This document shows, piece after piece, positions 1 through 5,821 of a DNA stretch of 5,911 bases. The DNA comes from Thermodesulfatator sp. (GTDB lineage Bacteria; Desulfobacterota; Dissulfuribacteria; Dissulfuribacterales; QOAL01), in NCBI GenBank assembly GCA_003978135.1, contig QOAL01000165.1, positions 1 through 5,911 of the forward strand, given 5' to 3'. Made by a program: the position numbers and the translations under genes. The notes beneath the pieces are model-generated. The model was not told the origin of the DNA, made no database searches, and worked only from the letters and a program-made list of their open reading frames with translations. Each line of letters opens with the position of its first letter. The stretch's first letter is position 1.

Positions 1-38
1 TAATATTTATGAGTATCTCAGAACTCCCCCGATAACGG

Positions 39-49
39 TGATTGACAGA
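39..49 (+). repeat. Left copy of 11-bp inverted repeat flanking the gene-fragment mosaic
   Basis: The plus strand reads TGATTGACAGA. The exact reverse complement occurs at 1412-1422. Similarity continues inward with one extra base on the right copy: AACCATA here against CAACCTTA there, each read from its own end. The two copies face each other across about 1.4 kb containing only gene fragments. I see no target-site duplication outside them. They may be degenerate terminal inverted repeats, or a chance match. Confidence 0.4.
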
Positions 50-109
50 AACCATACAGCACAGTCTCCAGAACCATGTGTAATCTAACCAGCAAACAGC
101 CACAATACG

Positions 110-121
110 ATAGTCGACTAT
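110..121. repeat. Perfect 12-bp palindrome
   Basis: ATAGTCGACTAT is its own reverse complement and has no spacer. It lies 24 bp upstream of the orphan Shine-Dalgarno sequence. A dimeric regulator could bind such a site, but a single palindrome of this length is weak evidence. Confidence 0.25.
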
Positions 122-145
122 GCTGCCAGGATGTGCAATCTATAG

Positions 146-152
146 AAGGAGG
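146..152 (+). promoter_or_regulatory. Orphan Shine-Dalgarno sequence
   Basis: AAGGAGG is a near-ideal ribosome binding site, but no ATG follows at 5-10 nt. The next candidates are TTG at 167 and ATG at 194, neither opening a recognisable gene. The sequence changes to inverted fumarase about 15 nt further on, so the start codon that once followed was probably separated from it. A second, weaker AGGAA lies at 158-162. Confidence 0.35.
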
Positions 153-153
153 A

Positions 154-501
154 TCACAGGAATTTCTTGGACCCAGTGTTTTTTTCCTCATACATGCTCA
201 GCGGCGCGTTCTGGGAATAGCGCAGATACTCACCGGTATAAGTGGCAAATATGCCGGCGGATAATTCTTCCGCATCATTGCAGCCGGTCCAGACCTGTTG
301 TCCTTTTTTGCCCATAACAATGGCCGTGCCCGTGTCCTGGCAGATGGGCAGTATTTCCCGGGAGGATATCTCCGCATTTTTCAGCATGGCCAGGGCCACC
401 TCACGATCATTGGCGGAGGCCAGTGGATCATGCAGAATCTTGGCTACGGATTCGTTATGCTCCCGCCGCAGAAAATAGGAAACTTCATGCACAAGGAACA
501 A
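154..501 (-). pseudogene. Internal fragment of class I fumarate hydratase (FumA/FumB type), truncated at both ends
   Basis: Class I fumarase is an iron-sulfur enzyme that interconverts fumarate and malate in the citric acid cycle. Residues 5-111 of this 115-residue frame align, from memory of E. coli FumA, with roughly residues 56-162 of a protein of about 548. Clear signatures are PICQDTGTA (residues 52-60), whose Cys54 corresponds to the first Fe-S cluster cysteine, then [10 protein letters not shown] and [18 protein letters not shown]. Homology stops after NTGS, about position 169, and the frame hits TGA four codons later. Upstream it stops at His5 (489), which shares its three bases with the ATG of the opposite-strand gene. 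The substrate-binding remainder and two further cluster cysteines are missing, so it cannot be active. No stop codon interrupts the matching part, so the rearrangement is recent or an artefact. No ribosome binding site or promoter was seen. Confidence 0.85.
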
Positions 502-1401
502 AAAATTGCGCTTTTAATAGATTGTGACAATGTTAGCTATAAATCCATTGAAGGTGTCATTGATGAACTATCAAAATACGGGAAAGTACATATTCGCAAC
601 GCTTATGGAAACTGGAAAAATGAAACTATGAAAGGATGGGAGGAAAAACTCCATCCACATGCGATAAGACCGGTACAGCAATTCGCATACACCAAAGGAA
701 AAAATGCCACGGATGCTGCCAGGGCTGCTGCAGATATCATCCTCACGGCCCCTGGCCTGTCAGTTATAAATGCGGCAATGGAACAGGCGCGGATAACTTT
801 TGAACGTATGAAGAGTTACACGGTTTACAGAATTGCGGAGACAATTCGTGTGCTGCTCTTCATGACTCTCTCCATACTCATTTTTAAATTCTATCCCATT
901 ACTGCGGTAATGATCGTCCTGCTGGCCTTGCTTAACGATATTCCGATACTTTCTATAGCCTATGACAATACTCGTATTCAGCAGGAACCCGTACGCTGGA
1001 ATATGAAGGAACTTATCATGGTTTCAAGCATCCTGGGTATCGCCGGGGTTATGAGTTCATTTCTGATATTCTTCCTGTTAAAAGAGATGCAGCTGCCCGA
1101 ACCTATGATCCAGTCGATGTTGTTTGTAAAGCTGATCGTTGCAGGACATACCACCATCTTTGTTACCCGTACCGAGGACTGGCTATGGAAACGTCCTTTC
1201 CCATCCTGGATACTTGTACAGTCCAGCTTCTGGAGCGCCCTGGCAGGGACAATGATCGGTGTCTATGGCTGGTGGATTGAGCCAATAGGCTGGCAGTATG
1301 CAGGTTACATGTGGGCATATGCCCTGGCATGGGGACTTTTTAACGATGCGGTAAAGAAGGGTGCATTTGCTTTGCTCAGACGAAAGGGGCTTTACGCTTA
1401 A
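487..1401 (+). CDS. Chimeric protein: NYN/PIN-like nuclease N-terminal half fused to proton P-type ATPase C-terminal membrane half
   Basis: This is a 304-residue frame starting at ATG 487, with AGGAA six bases upstream. Upstream codons of the same frame are antisense to the fumarase fragment, so longer starts are rejected. Residues 1-76 match NYN-domain (LabA/DUF88, COG1432) proteins: ALLIDCDN near the start, the IRNAYGNW stretch, and KGKNATD at 70-76. The family's later acidic motif (SSDSDF-like) is absent, so nuclease activity is unlikely. From about residue 74 the sequence is the end of a type IIIA plasma-membrane H+-ATPase: [21 protein letters not shown], then [15 protein letters not shown], then about six hydrophobic segments (near 119-137, 138-157, 175-198, 211-227, 241-262, 266-286) corresponding to M5-M10. 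[13 protein letters not shown] (149-161) is the conserved M6 region. The actuator domain, nucleotide-binding domain and DKTGT phosphorylation site are missing, so it cannot pump. Hand-counted GC is about 36% in the NYN part (487-660) and 42-54% in two samples of the ATPase part. Whether it is expressed is unknown. Confidence 0.8.
   Translation: MHKEQKIALLIDCDNVSYKSIEGVIDELSKYGKVHIRNAYGNWKNETMKGWEEKLHPHAIRPVQQFAYTKGKNATDAARAAADIILTAPGLSVINAAMEQARITFERMKSYTVYRIAETIRVLLFMTLSILIFKFYPITAVMIVLLALLNDIPILSIAYDNTRIQQEPVRWNMKELIMVSSILGIAGVMSSFLIFFLLKEMQLPEPMIQSMLFVKLIVAGHTTIFVTRTEDWLWKRPFPSWILVQSSFWSALAGTMIGVYGWWIEPIGWQYAGYMWAYALAWGLFNDAVKKGAFALLRRKGLYA
706..720 (+). other. Probable in-frame recombination junction between NYN and P-type ATPase sequences
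   Basis: These 15 bases encode Ala-Thr-Asp-Ala-Ala. NYN proteins commonly have a KNATD motif followed by a hydrophobic helix. H+-ATPases commonly have a [11 protein letters not shown] stretch just after the hinge motif of the P domain. The two families therefore plausibly shared several bases here, and the switch keeps frame exactly. This is the pattern expected of microhomology-mediated joining, in the cell or during DNA amplification or assembly. The true crossover base cannot be fixed from one sequence. Confidence 0.65.
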
Positions 1402-1411
1402 AATAAGGTTG

Positions 1412-1422
1412 TCTGTCAATCA
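1412..1422 (-). repeat. Right copy of 11-bp inverted repeat flanking the mosaic
   Basis: The minus strand reads TGATTGACAGA, identical to plus-strand 39-49. It lies 10 bp after the stop codon of the chimeric gene and directly abuts the hairpin at 1423-1464. Allowing one inserted base, similarity to the left copy runs over roughly 18 bp. Confidence 0.4.
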
Positions 1423-1464
1423 AGGCCGTGCAGGTTCCTGTGGCTCAGCCACTATGCGCGGCCT
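1423..1464. terminator. Two-part hairpin between convergent genes, possible bidirectional terminator
   Basis: The outer arms AGGCCGTGCA (1423-1432) and TGCGCGGCCT (1455-1464) pair over 10 bp with one G-T wobble. After an asymmetric internal loop, GTGGCT and AGCCAC (1440-1452) form a second stem around a single C, probably opened to a 3-5 nt loop. It lies 22 bp after the plus-strand stop codon and 80 bp after the minus-strand operon's stop codon. Neither strand has a proper T-run behind it, so this is not a textbook intrinsic terminator. It may instead be a structural or REP-like element. Confidence 0.45.
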
Positions 1465-1531
1465 GTTTGTGGCTTCTTGCCTGTCCTAATAGGCTGAAAA
1501 CTCCGTTCCTGGGAAAGTAAAGGAAAGGCAA

Positions 1532-1548
1532 CCTGAGCGCTTTTCAGG
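1532..1548. repeat. Small inverted repeat at the end of the histidine kinase gene
   Basis: CCTGA (1532-1536) and TCAGG (1544-1548) can form a 5-bp stem with a 7-nt loop spanning the kinase stop codon. It is short and has no T-tract on the minus strand. It could contribute to 3' end stability of the operon transcript, but it may be chance. Confidence 0.15.
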
Positions 1549-2680
1549 CAGGCAAAGGCTCAGTGCGGATTCTGCGTCTTCTGTCCCCTGGCAGTTTTAT
1601 GGTGATTGTTGTGCCCTGGTTAAGGCCGGATTCGGCGTCAATTTCTCCCTGGAGTTCTTCAAGTATGCGCCTTGAAAAGGTAAGCCCCATTCCCAGGTGG
1701 CCTGTTTTTGTGCTGAAGAAAGGATGGAATATCCGGGAGATAATGGGTGGACGGATGCCTGGACCCAGATCGGACACCCGTATTGTCATGCCTCCCTGAG
1801 GTGACAAGGGAGCATGGAATTCCAGGGTTATAACTGGTTTCCTGGGTGAATCCAGAAAGGATTCGCAGGCATTGGTGATCACGTGTTCAATTGCCTGACA
1901 GAGAAGCATCGTGTCGGTTACTACAGGCGCGTCTTGTTCTTCAATGTTGTCTATCACGTTGAGTTCGGCATCGAACTGTTCCGCTATGTTATTGCCGGAT
2001 CTGGTAATTAGCTGCCGGATATCTGAACAGGTCTTGATGGAAAATCTTGGTTTTGGAAGCTGAATGAATTCTGTCAGGACGTCTAGAAGCATCTCCAGAC
2101 GTTTTGACTCGTCCATGATGATCCTGACATATTCGGGTTTTTCCAGCCTGGTTTTCAGCAACCGCCTTGAAAAACCACCAATGGCAAGGACCGGATTTCG
2201 TATCTGATGGCTTATGTCATCAAGCATTCTTCCCAGATATACCATACGTTCAGATTTTCTAAGAAGTCTTTCAACATCCTTAAGCCGCGAGATATCCGTG
2301 ATGGTGACAACAAACAGGCCTATCTGGTCCTGTACGTAGTAATTCATTGAAAAAAAGGCCAGAAATGCGGCTTGAGGTCGTCTTTTGAGCATCACTTCGC
2401 CCTGAAACTCGCCCTGTTGTCTTGCCATTTTTATTATGTTGGGCAGAAGAATTTTGCGGTCATCATCCATGAAAATACTGGAGAGGCGGGTGGGGACTGG
2501 GCCTTCCTGATGGATGTTTAGCAACTGGGATGCCCTGGAATTTATGAGACAAATATTTTCATGCTGATCCAGAATGATTACACCGGTATTTACTGCATCC
2601 AGCACAGATTTTACAATGCTGCCGCCAGTAAATTTATGGGTGAGGACCTCTTTGAGGCCTGCCAATTCGTCCGGATTCAT
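1544..2680 (-). CDS. Cytoplasmic PAS-domain sensor histidine kinase (NtrB/AtoS-like)
   Basis: This 378-residue kinase would autophosphorylate on histidine and pass phosphate to a response regulator. I chose the ATG at 2678-2680 because it forms an ATGA overlap with the upstream stop codon. An earlier in-frame ATG (2725) would add 15 residues of unlikely composition, with its AGAAGG touching the start. Domains: PAS at about 20-130 (VLDAVNTGVIILDQHENICLINS...), a connector to about 150, then the dimerisation H-box ISHQIRNPVLAIGGF with phospho-acceptor His158. The ATPase domain follows: N-box HVITNACES (Asn270), G1 VSDLGPGI, F-box HPFFSTK, G2 GHLGMGLTFS, and a GTTITIKLP end. All catalytic boxes look intact. 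There is no signal peptide or membrane segment, so it likely senses a cytoplasmic ligand or protein through PAS. No response regulator lies within the window. It is the last gene of the operon. Confidence 0.9.
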   Translation of the reverse strand: MNPDELAGLKEVLTHKFTGGSIVKSVLDAVNTGVIILDQHENICLINSRASQLLNIHQEGPVPTRLSSIFMDDDRKILLPNIIKMARQQGEFQGEVMLKRRPQAAFLAFFSMNYYVQDQIGLFVVTITDISRLKDVERLLRKSERMVYLGRMLDDISHQIRNPVLAIGGFSRRLLKTRLEKPEYVRIIMDESKRLEMLLDVLTEFIQLPKPRFSIKTCSDIRQLITRSGNNIAEQFDAELNVIDNIEEQDAPVVTDTMLLCQAIEHVITNACESFLDSPRKPVITLEFHAPLSPQGGMTIRVSDLGPGIRPPIISRIFHPFFSTKTGHLGMGLTFSRRILEELQGEIDAESGLNQGTTITIKLPGDRRRRIRTEPLPA

Positions 2681-4731
2681 TTCAGTTGAGCCAAGAGGTG
2701 TCCTTTTTTTTCTGCAACCTTCCATCCTTCTGGAACCAGGACTGTGGTGAAATCATCAATTATGAGAAGTGGACCTGAAAGACAGGAATCTTTTTTCACC
2801 TGCCTTTTGTATATCACAGGGACTGTTTTCAATCCATCCTCAAAGATAATCCTGGCTTCCTGGCAGTCGTGGAAACGAGAGTTTTCCTGGCCGGAATCCA
2901 CGTGTTCCTGAAAATGCAGGTCCCTGGCATTGTCCTTCCTGGAAAGTCTGAGGCGGCATCTTATTGCTGTAATTTCAAGGGGGGCTTCTTCCATGCAATA
3001 TCCGTAAAGCCTTTTATGCAGGCGATGGAATTCCCTTTCCCATTTGGGGCAAAAAGAACATGTGATTTCAAAGGACTGCCCTTTGTATCTGGCATCCATG
3101 AGCCATTCCGAACGAATTTTCCTGGTTGCACCTGCGGTTGAATCCGGAATTGAATCCTCGATTCTTGACTGGAGCTTTTTGAATGCCTGCATAATCCTGT
3201 CATAGGACTGCCTGCTGTCAGATATAAATAAACTGGCTGAACCTTCAAACACCAGTTCTGATCCTGCCATGCCCAATGCAGAAAATACGCCTGCCATAGA
3301 AGGAATAAGCACCTTTTTCATTCCCAGCGCCTGTGCAAGCTCCATGGCATGAAGGCCTGCTGCTCCTCCAAAGCTCACCAGTACGAAATCCCTCGGGTCG
3401 AGGCCCCGTTCCAGGGAGACGGCCCTGATTGCCTGGATCATATTGGTATTTACTATCCTGATTATTCCAAGGGCTGCCTCTTCCGGGCTTACGCAAAGTT
3501 CAGAGGAAAACCCTTTCATAAGAAGGTCAACCCGTTCCCTGTGAAGTTTCATCCGGCCGCCCAGAAAATCATCCGGCCTAAGTCTTCCAAGATAGAGGTT
3601 GGCATCAGTCACAGTGAGTCTTTCGCCCTTTCCGTAACATACAGGGCCTGGATCTGCACCAGCACTCTCTGGTCCGACCTTCAGGAGCCCGCCCCGGTCT
3701 ATCCATGCAACAGAACCTCCACCGGCCCCAACTGTATGGATGTCCACCATGGGAAGGCTTATGGGAAAGCCCTGGATCTGATATTCCCTGGTGTAGGTAA
3801 AGTCCCCTGCGCACAGTGAAACGTCTGTAGATGTGCCGCCCATGTCCAGGGTAATGAACTGATCCAGCCCCATGGACTCTGCAAGTTGCATGGATGCCGC
3901 AACTCCTCCTGCAGGTCCGGACAGGAGGGTAGTGACAGCATATCTGCCTATGTTTATTGACGGCCTGCATCCACCATTTGACTGCTGAATGAATATCCTG
4001 GCACCTGGCAGGGCCTGCTCCAGATGTTCAACATAACCTCCAACCACAGGGCCCAGGTATGCATTTATCAGGGTTGTACTGGTACGTTCGTATTCGCGAA
4101 ATTCAGGAATGATTTCACAGGACGGATAAGCGGAAATGCCGGATTTTTCCAGGTACGAGGCAATCTTTTTTTCGTTTTCTCCATTGGCGTAGGAATGTAG
4201 CAGGCAGATGGCCACGCTCTCAGCCCGTCTGTCCTTACAAAAGGATACTGCCTTTTGCAGCTCTTCGGGACCGAGCTCCCTTAATACAGAGCCATCCGGT
4301 CCAGTTCGTTCCGTGATACCAAGGATGTCCGTGTCATTAACCACAGGCTCCGGCTTGTCCACCATGAAGTCGTAGAGGAGCGGCCTGTTTTGCCTGCCGA
4401 TAAAGATGACATCCTCAAACCCTTTAGTTGTGATGAGGCAGGTCCGTGCACCCTTTCTTTCAAGAAAGGCATTGGTCCCAACTGTGGTGCCGTGAACTAT
4501 TTCTATATCTTCCGGCCTGAAATCTCCAAGAAGTTCCCGGAGCCCCTGAATAATGGCTCTGGAGGGGTCGTCAGGAGTAGAAAGTATCTTCCAGCGCCTG
4601 GCCCGGCCCTGGCCGTCTACAAAGACCAGGTCTGTAAACGTGCCACCTGTATCAACTCCAATGACAAGTTTCCTCTCCCTTTCAGGCGGTTTGTCTTCTC
4701 CTTGTTTCTGCCTATTGGCCAAGGAGGACAT
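2677..4731 (-). CDS. Hydantoinase/oxoprolinase family protein, subunit A (HyuA-like)
   Basis: This 684-residue protein belongs to the ASKHA-fold family that includes N-methylhydantoinase A, the N-terminal half of 5-oxoprolinase and acetone carboxylase beta. These use ATP to activate a carbonyl substrate. The start at 4729-4731 is favoured over an ATG at 4800 because GGAGG (4738-4742) sits six bases upstream. Visible motifs: phosphate loop GVDTGGTFTD (25-34), HGTTVGTNA (80-88), LLSGPAGGV (269-277), second phosphate motif LDMGGTSTD (295-303), IHTVGAGGGS (331-340), ADPGP (359-363), FGGAAGLHA (454-462) and DARYKGQSFEI (546-556). Length is normal for a stand-alone subunit A. It overlaps the phosphoesterase gene by 20 nt and the kinase gene by 4 nt. 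Its usual partner HyuB is not encoded in the window, so the substrate cannot be assigned. It could work with a distant subunit B or have a different role. Confidence 0.92.
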   Translation of the reverse strand: MSSLANRQKQGEDKPPERERKLVIGVDTGGTFTDLVFVDGQGRARRWKILSTPDDPSRAIIQGLRELLGDFRPEDIEIVHGTTVGTNAFLERKGARTCLITTKGFEDVIFIGRQNRPLLYDFMVDKPEPVVNDTDILGITERTGPDGSVLRELGPEELQKAVSFCKDRRAESVAICLLHSYANGENEKKIASYLEKSGISAYPSCEIIPEFREYERTSTTLINAYLGPVVGGYVEHLEQALPGARIFIQQSNGGCRPSINIGRYAVTTLLSGPAGGVAASMQLAESMGLDQFITLDMGGTSTDVSLCAGDFTYTREYQIQGFPISLPMVDIHTVGAGGGSVAWIDRGGLLKVGPESAGADPGPVCYGKGERLTVTDANLYLGRLRPDDFLGGRMKLHRERVDLLMKGFSSELCVSPEEAALGIIRIVNTNMIQAIRAVSLERGLDPRDFVLVSFGGAAGLHAMELAQALGMKKVLIPSMAGVFSALGMAGSELVFEGSASLFISDSRQSYDRIMQAFKKLQSRIEDSIPDSTAGATRKIRSEWLMDARYKGQSFEITCSFCPKWEREFHRLHKRLYGYCMEEAPLEITAIRCRLRLSRKDNARDLHFQEHVDSGQENSRFHDCQEARIIFEDGLKTVPVIYKRQVKKDSCLSGPLLIIDDFTTVLVPEGWKVAEKKGHLLAQLK

Positions 4732-5209
4732 GTTCGACCTCCAGGCTGTCTGTATCCACGAGTGCCCAACCGGCTGGCTCCTTGTTTCCAAGTATTGCAC
4801 CCGGGTTCAGGAGGGTCGTTTGCCTTATCTTTTCAAGGTGCCACAGGTGGGTGTGTCCAAAGCAAACCAGGTCATAATCTCCAGTCCGGGCAAGCTTCAT
4901 GGCTAGCCGCGGATCATGAATGAAACCAACTGAAGATTTGCCATACGTCCTTTCTCCAATCCATCCATGGAAAGTCACCTTGTCCTTTCGTTCCTGGATT
5001 CTCATGTTCAAAAGCTCCGGATCGCCCATGTTGTTGCCGTAAATCAGGTGAAGTTGCCCCTGGAATCTATCGAATTCCTCCATGAGAAATGGTGAAACCA
5101 GGTCCCCGCAGTGGATTATTTCTTGGACCCCTGCCTCTGCTGCCTGTTCCACTGCACGTCTAAGGTTCCAAACATGATCATGGCTGTCACTGAAAATTGC
5201 TATTTTCAT
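4712..5209 (-). CDS. Metallophosphoesterase, YfcE/MJ0936-type phosphodiesterase
   Basis: This 165-residue calcineurin-like phosphoesterase should hydrolyse phosphodiesters using two metal ions in the cytoplasm. Its physiological substrate is unknown, as for most of the family. The metal-binding signature is nearly complete: Asp8 and His10 in FSDSHDH, Asp36 in HCGDLVSP, Asn59 in YGNNMGD, His98 in GFIHDP, and His119/His121 in FGHTH, followed by LLNPGAI near the end. Two small departures from what I expect of the family are Met61, where an acidic residue often follows GNN, and Asp99, where glycine usually follows the motif-4 histidine. Length is typical. The start is well supported: GGAGG at 5217-5221 lies seven bases upstream, and the ATG overlaps the stop codon of ogt as ATGA. 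Its last 20 bases overlap hyuA and carry that gene's start. Confidence 0.92.
   Translation of the reverse strand: MKIAIFSDSHDHVWNLRRAVEQAAEAGVQEIIHCGDLVSPFLMEEFDRFQGQLHLIYGNNMGDPELLNMRIQERKDKVTFHGWIGERTYGKSSVGFIHDPRLAMKLARTGDYDLVCFGHTHLWHLEKIRQTTLLNPGAILGNKEPAGWALVDTDSLEVEHVLLGQ
4738..4742 (-). promoter_or_regulatory. Ribosome binding site that decides the hyuA start
   Basis: The minus strand reads GGAGG, six bases before the ATG at 4729-4731 and inside the last codons of the phosphoesterase gene. It supports the 684-residue form of the HyuA-like protein over a form 23 residues longer. Confidence 0.75.
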
Positions 5210-5691
5210 GATGATACCTCCCTGCCTTTGGACTCAAAATCCAGAAGCATTCTTTTGATTTCAATTCCACTGGAAAATCCCGTGAGCTTTCCACCCGCAC
5301 CAATCACACGGTGGCAAGGTATTATGAGTGGAAGGGGATTTTTTCCAAGGGCCTGACCCACTGCCCTGGGGGAGCTGCAGCCAATTTTTTCTGCTATCTC
5401 CCCGTAGGTTGCTAAAGATCCACATGGTATCCTGCAGGTTTCAGCCCAGACAGCTTGTTGAAATTCAGTCCCGCAAATCCTGTATTTTATACCAAGGTCA
5501 TCATTACTTGCGCCCTTTAAGACCTTTATGAGCCTTTCAGAGATATTGGGTTCTGATACGTGGTTCTTGGGTTGCCTTTTTGTCAACTGGATCCTGGTAA
5601 TAATACCTGATTCCAATGTAATAACTACCCACAGTTTTTTCTTGCTTCCAACAACTAAAGGCTCTACGCGCTTCAGGGTATTCTGGTCCAT
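5206..5691 (-). CDS. ogt: Methylated-DNA--[protein]-cysteine S-methyltransferase
   Basis: This suicide DNA-repair protein (161 residues) takes alkyl groups from O6-alkylguanine, and usually O4-alkylthymine, onto its own cysteine. The C-terminal domain is complete: GTEFQQAVWAETCRIPCGSLATYGEIA (74-100) leads into the helix-turn-helix; SPRAVGQALGKNP (107-119) has the arginine that replaces the flipped base (Arg109) and the hinge Asn118. The active site is IPCHRVIG (124-131) with Cys126, and GFSSGIEIKRMLL (138-150) closes the pocket. The N-terminal domain (1-70) is short and divergent, as is common. There is no AraC or Ada regulatory domain, so this is the constitutive Ogt type rather than Ada. 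It is the first gene of the minus-strand operon. The ribosome binding site is weak (a GAAGAA just upstream of the ATG), in contrast with the strong sites of the next two genes. The symbol ogt is given by family. Confidence 0.93.
   Translation of the reverse strand: MDQNTLKRVEPLVVGSKKKLWVVITLESGIITRIQLTKRQPKNHVSEPNISERLIKVLKGASNDDLGIKYRICGTEFQQAVWAETCRIPCGSLATYGEIAEKIGCSSPRAVGQALGKNPLPLIIPCHRVIGAGGKLTGFSSGIEIKRMLLDFESKGREVSS
5216..5222 (-). promoter_or_regulatory. Ribosome binding site of the metallophosphoesterase gene
   Basis: The minus strand reads GGGAGGT, with GGAGG seven bases before the ATG, lying within the final codons of ogt. Together with the ATGA overlap it indicates coupled translation. 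Confidence 0.75.
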
Positions 5692-5720
5692 CTATTCTTC
5701 ACCCTCACAGGGCAAATGAT

Positions 5721-5734
5721 CACAGAGTCCTGTG
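5721..5734. promoter_or_regulatory. Small dyad just upstream of ogt
   Basis: CACAG and CTGTG form a 5-bp stem with a 4-nt loop, extendable by one wobble pair and one A-T pair. It ends 30 bp before the ogt start. It could be a leader hairpin or a small operator, but a dyad of this size often arises by chance. Confidence 0.25.
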
Positions 5735-5767
5735 GTAATGGTCTACAGTAAGCGGTTAGAGGGTGCT

Positions 5768-5821
5768 GCAGATGCAAGGCCGCGGGTACACCGACGTACT
5801 CCCTCTCCTTCAAGCACCTGC
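5768..5821. repeat. Long imperfect hairpin in the operon leader, REP-like
   Basis: The left arm GCAGATGCAAGG (5768-5779) pairs with the right arm CCTTCAAGCACCTGC (5807-5821), with one mismatch and a three-base bulge. Inside it GGGTAC (5784-5789) pairs with GTAC then CCC (5796-5803) around a single bulged T. The result is a stem-loop of about 54 nt between the promoter and ogt. Its GC-rich, imperfectly symmetrical form resembles dispersed intergenic palindromic repeats, but it could equally be a transcribed regulatory leader. There is only one copy in the window. Confidence 0.45.

Larger units (their letters stand above)
1..166. other. Left-edge segment without a recognisable gene
   Basis: I find no coding sequence I recognise here on either strand. 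It holds half of an inverted repeat (39-49), a perfect 12-bp palindrome (110-121) and a strong plus-strand Shine-Dalgarno sequence at 146-152 with no start codon at a normal distance. The right limit is where recognisable fumarase homology begins, at about 167-169. It could be the original upstream region of the NYN gene that now begins at 487, but that is inference. A TTGACA at 42-47 has no convincing -10 box. Confidence 0.45.

Noticed and set aside
42..47. TTGACA as a plus-strand -35 box
   Set aside because: No acceptable -10 sequence follows at 16-18 bp. The bases are part of the inverted repeat.
298..486. N-terminal extension of the chimeric plus-strand frame back to the ATG at 298
   Set aside because: These codons are antisense to the recognisable fumarase fragment and encode nothing like an NYN protein. 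The ATG at 487 starts exactly where the homology starts.
2681..2725. Earlier ATG for the histidine kinase (15 extra residues)
   Set aside because: It would overlap hyuA by 49 nt, its purine-rich site touches the ATG, and the added residues look like a shadow of the HyuA C-terminus. The ATGA overlap start is preferred.
3349..3819. 156-codon plus-strand frame
   Set aside because: It lies wholly antisense to hyuA, shows no recognisable domain and is a typical shadow frame.
4732..4800. Earlier ATG for the HyuA-like protein (23 extra residues)
   Set aside because: It would overlap the phosphoesterase gene by 89 nt, and the added residues do not resemble the family. GGAGG supports the start at 4731.
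4390..4923. 177-codon plus-strand frame
   Set aside because: It is antisense to hyuA and the phosphoesterase gene, and its composition is that of a reverse-complement shadow.
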